Positions 62,230 through 64,000 of a stretch of 64,000 bases of DNA are shown piece after piece. Location of the stretch: the NCBI GenBank assembly GCA_014621425.1, contig JAANBB010000007.1:124001-188000 (forward strand), read 5' to 3'. Every line of letters starts with the position of its first letter. The first letter of the stretch is position 1. The notes beneath the pieces were generated by a model, which was given only the letters and a program-made list of their open reading frames with translations, was not told the DNA's origin and made no database searches. The stretch comes from Cylindrodendrum hubeiense (Eukaryota; Ascomycota; Sordariomycetes; Hypocreales; Nectriaceae). The translations under genes and the position numbers were made by a program.

Positions 62230-63176
62230 ATGACATCCAAGCACGACGACGAGTATGCCTCGACTCCCGTTTCGACCAGGCCCAGCCTGGCGCATCAGAT
62301 TGGAAACCCCGTAAGAGATCTGCTTCCAAATCCGCGAGGACCACTGCTTACCAAATGCCAAAGTCACCTTTAGCTATGGGAGGATTCGCCACTACCCTGC
62401 TAACCCTGTCCCTGGCAATGATGGGGTTCCGTGGCGTAGAAACCCAGACGGTTTTTATTGCCAATCTGTGCTTCGCCGCTGGCATTGGCATGTTGATCTC
62501 TGCTCAATGGGAGATGGTTAGAGGCAACACTTTTGGCTATACATCGCTGAGCGCTTTCGGTAAGTCTTCCTAAATAATCCATTTCTCAGTACTGGTGTTG
62601 GGGTCCTGGATACGCTCACGCTAGAACTCATGACTGATTCAACCGGACAGCTTTATTTTACGGTGGATATGGGGTTATCCTCGCCCCTTCACTCGGCGTT
62701 ATGGACTCGTACGGCGGGGCGACCGCTGAGTATCACAATGCGCTTGGATTCTTCGTGCTCAGTAAGCTTACTATCAACAATTTCGTGAGCAAATGATCTA
62801 ACCGATAATGTCAAGTTTGGGCGGTTCTAGATATCTTCTTCATGATTGCTTCGTTGCCAATGTAGGTTACTCGTCTGTCCGCTCTATGTTGATCTCTTAC
62901 TAATTGCGAAACCTCCACAGCAATTTGGTCTCCTTCCTCATCTTCACCACTATTGAGCTGTGTTTCAGTCTGGACGCTGCGTCCAACTTTGCTCTCGCAG
63001 ATGGAAAGGTGGAGACTGCCAAGGCTTTGATGAAGGCAGCTGGAGCGTTTGGGTTTATCTCTGGATTGTTGGGCTATTATAGCTGTGCTGCGTCCATGTG
63101 TCAGGATGCTCTCCCATTCTCCCTTCCAGTGGGCGATACCTCCCGATTCTTCCGAAGGTACCGTAAGAATCTGTAA
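62230..63176 (+). CDS. GPR1/FUN34/YaaH family acetate-transporter homologue
   Basis: Five exons (62230-62310, 62364-62559, 62651-62761, 62816-62861, 62921-63176) encode 202 residues. The family motif NPSPLAMGGFA is formed across the first splice junction. About six helices follow: FATTLLTLSLAMMGF, IANLCFAAGIGMLISAQWEM, ALFYGGYGVILAPSLGV, FFVLIWAVLDIFFMIAS, LVSFLIFTTIELCFSL and AFGFISGLLGYYSCAASM. The end is basic, RFFRRYRKNL. Relatives move acetate or ammonium across the plasma membrane. At 202 residues it is shorter than Ato-type proteins (about 280), mainly in its N-terminal tail. All phases agree. Confidence 0.88.
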
Positions 63177-64000
63177 AGAACAGGCTCTTTTACTCATATT
63201 AAGCATTAAATCTTGACAAAGATTGGATTCGGTCTAGATTCACAGACTTTAGTGATCAAATTCCTTCAAACACATATCGTCTGAGCGACAGACGTTCAAC
63301 GTACTAGTTCCGTCAGGAAATGATATGATTTTGCTAGTGTGCGTTAAGCGGGCACAAAAGACGGCAAGATACTCAACAGCCCACACACCAAAAGCAGGTG
63401 CTATGATTGTGGTGAGGTCGGCACAATGGCGATGCGTCTTCAATATCAATCAAGGCGTAGGTGAAAGACTCTCAAAATGAACAGAATATATAAGCCTGGT
63501 CGGTGCTATTAATCGGCATCATCTGATCGCACAGATTACATATAATGCCATAAAGACAGACCAAAAATAAAGCAAATTGAGCCTGCTAGAAAATCCAGCT
63601 GCTGAGCACTCATATTACTATTGAAGGTGAAGATCATGGATGAATCCGACCGCGACTCCACAATCATACCCTATAGCCTTAAATGACGGACTAATTGACC
63701 TTGTCCAATAATCTCAATATTAGTTGTAACAATTTATAAGAGAGAGTTCGGATTAATCAGGCTTACATCCTAACTGACACACACAGCTGGGAATACCTTG
63801 AGAGGCATTGCTTACCGTAAGATCAGGGAACCCCAACACGCTAGTTATATACCATGCCTTCTCTCACCGTGTTTCTCGAAATACACTTGCAATCAGGACA
63901 CAGCTTGAAGAGAAATAAATGCAAGTTAGAAATCAGCGGCGGAAACTTGACACGAAGTCGCTTACCACCAGATGCCGCATGTTCCCATCGCGACTGTTAG
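63177..64000. other. Right-edge 0.8 kb, no gene seen
   Basis: Downstream of the transporter homologue. No frame above 66 codons and no recognisable motif. Confidence 0.55.

Overview
The window is nuclear DNA of a filamentous ascomycete, most like the Eurotiales (Aspergillus/Penicillium type). The signs are genes broken by 46-99 nt GT..AG introns with CTAAC-like branch points, four Zn2Cys6 transcription factors, typical mould transporter and secondary-metabolism families, and an AT-rich block carrying C-to-T/G-to-A decay of the RIP type. No ribosomal RNA, tRNA or CRISPR structure was seen. Exon structures were worked out by hand from splice signals, frame continuity and family motifs.

Layout. 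1-2.3 kb: Zn2Cys6 regulator running off the left edge. 6.3-8.6 kb: choline/GABA-type permease convergent with a small methyltransferase. 9.1-13.1 kb: a highly repetitive secreted protein and a small cysteine-rich secreted protein. 13.2-22.1 kb: Zn2Cys6 regulator divergent from an alpha/beta hydrolase, then an NmrA-like protein and a 14-helix MFS exporter. 23.3-25.6 kb: an intact iron lipoxygenase. 29.4-33.6 kb: a sugar-porter gene with one in-frame stop, convergent with an intact Zn2Cys6 regulator. 34-35 kb: a decayed Gfo/Idh/MocA oxidoreductase.

35-40 kb is an AT-rich transposon graveyard. It holds a pogo/Fot1-type transposase tail and a 3.8 kb element bounded by about 90 bp terminal inverted repeats. 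The left repeat is RIP-mutated and the right one is nearly clean.

40.3-49 kb looks like an aromatic-acid module: a dihydroxybenzoate-decarboxylase-like amidohydrolase, an aldehyde dehydrogenase and a cytochrome P450, all on the minus strand, with a divergent Zn2Cys6 regulator that carries one in-frame TAA. A 177 bp broken copy of P450 coding sequence lies beyond the regulator. 49.7-63.2 kb: S1/P1 nuclease, two multi-helix membrane proteins (one Pth11/SAT4-like), an aminoglycoside-phosphotransferase-fold kinase, a small foldback element, and a GPR1/FUN34/YaaH-type acetate-transporter homologue.

Most genes are intact. I see no clearly new system. The most unusual content is the TIR element with its subterminal array, and the single-base nonsense changes in genes on both sides of it.
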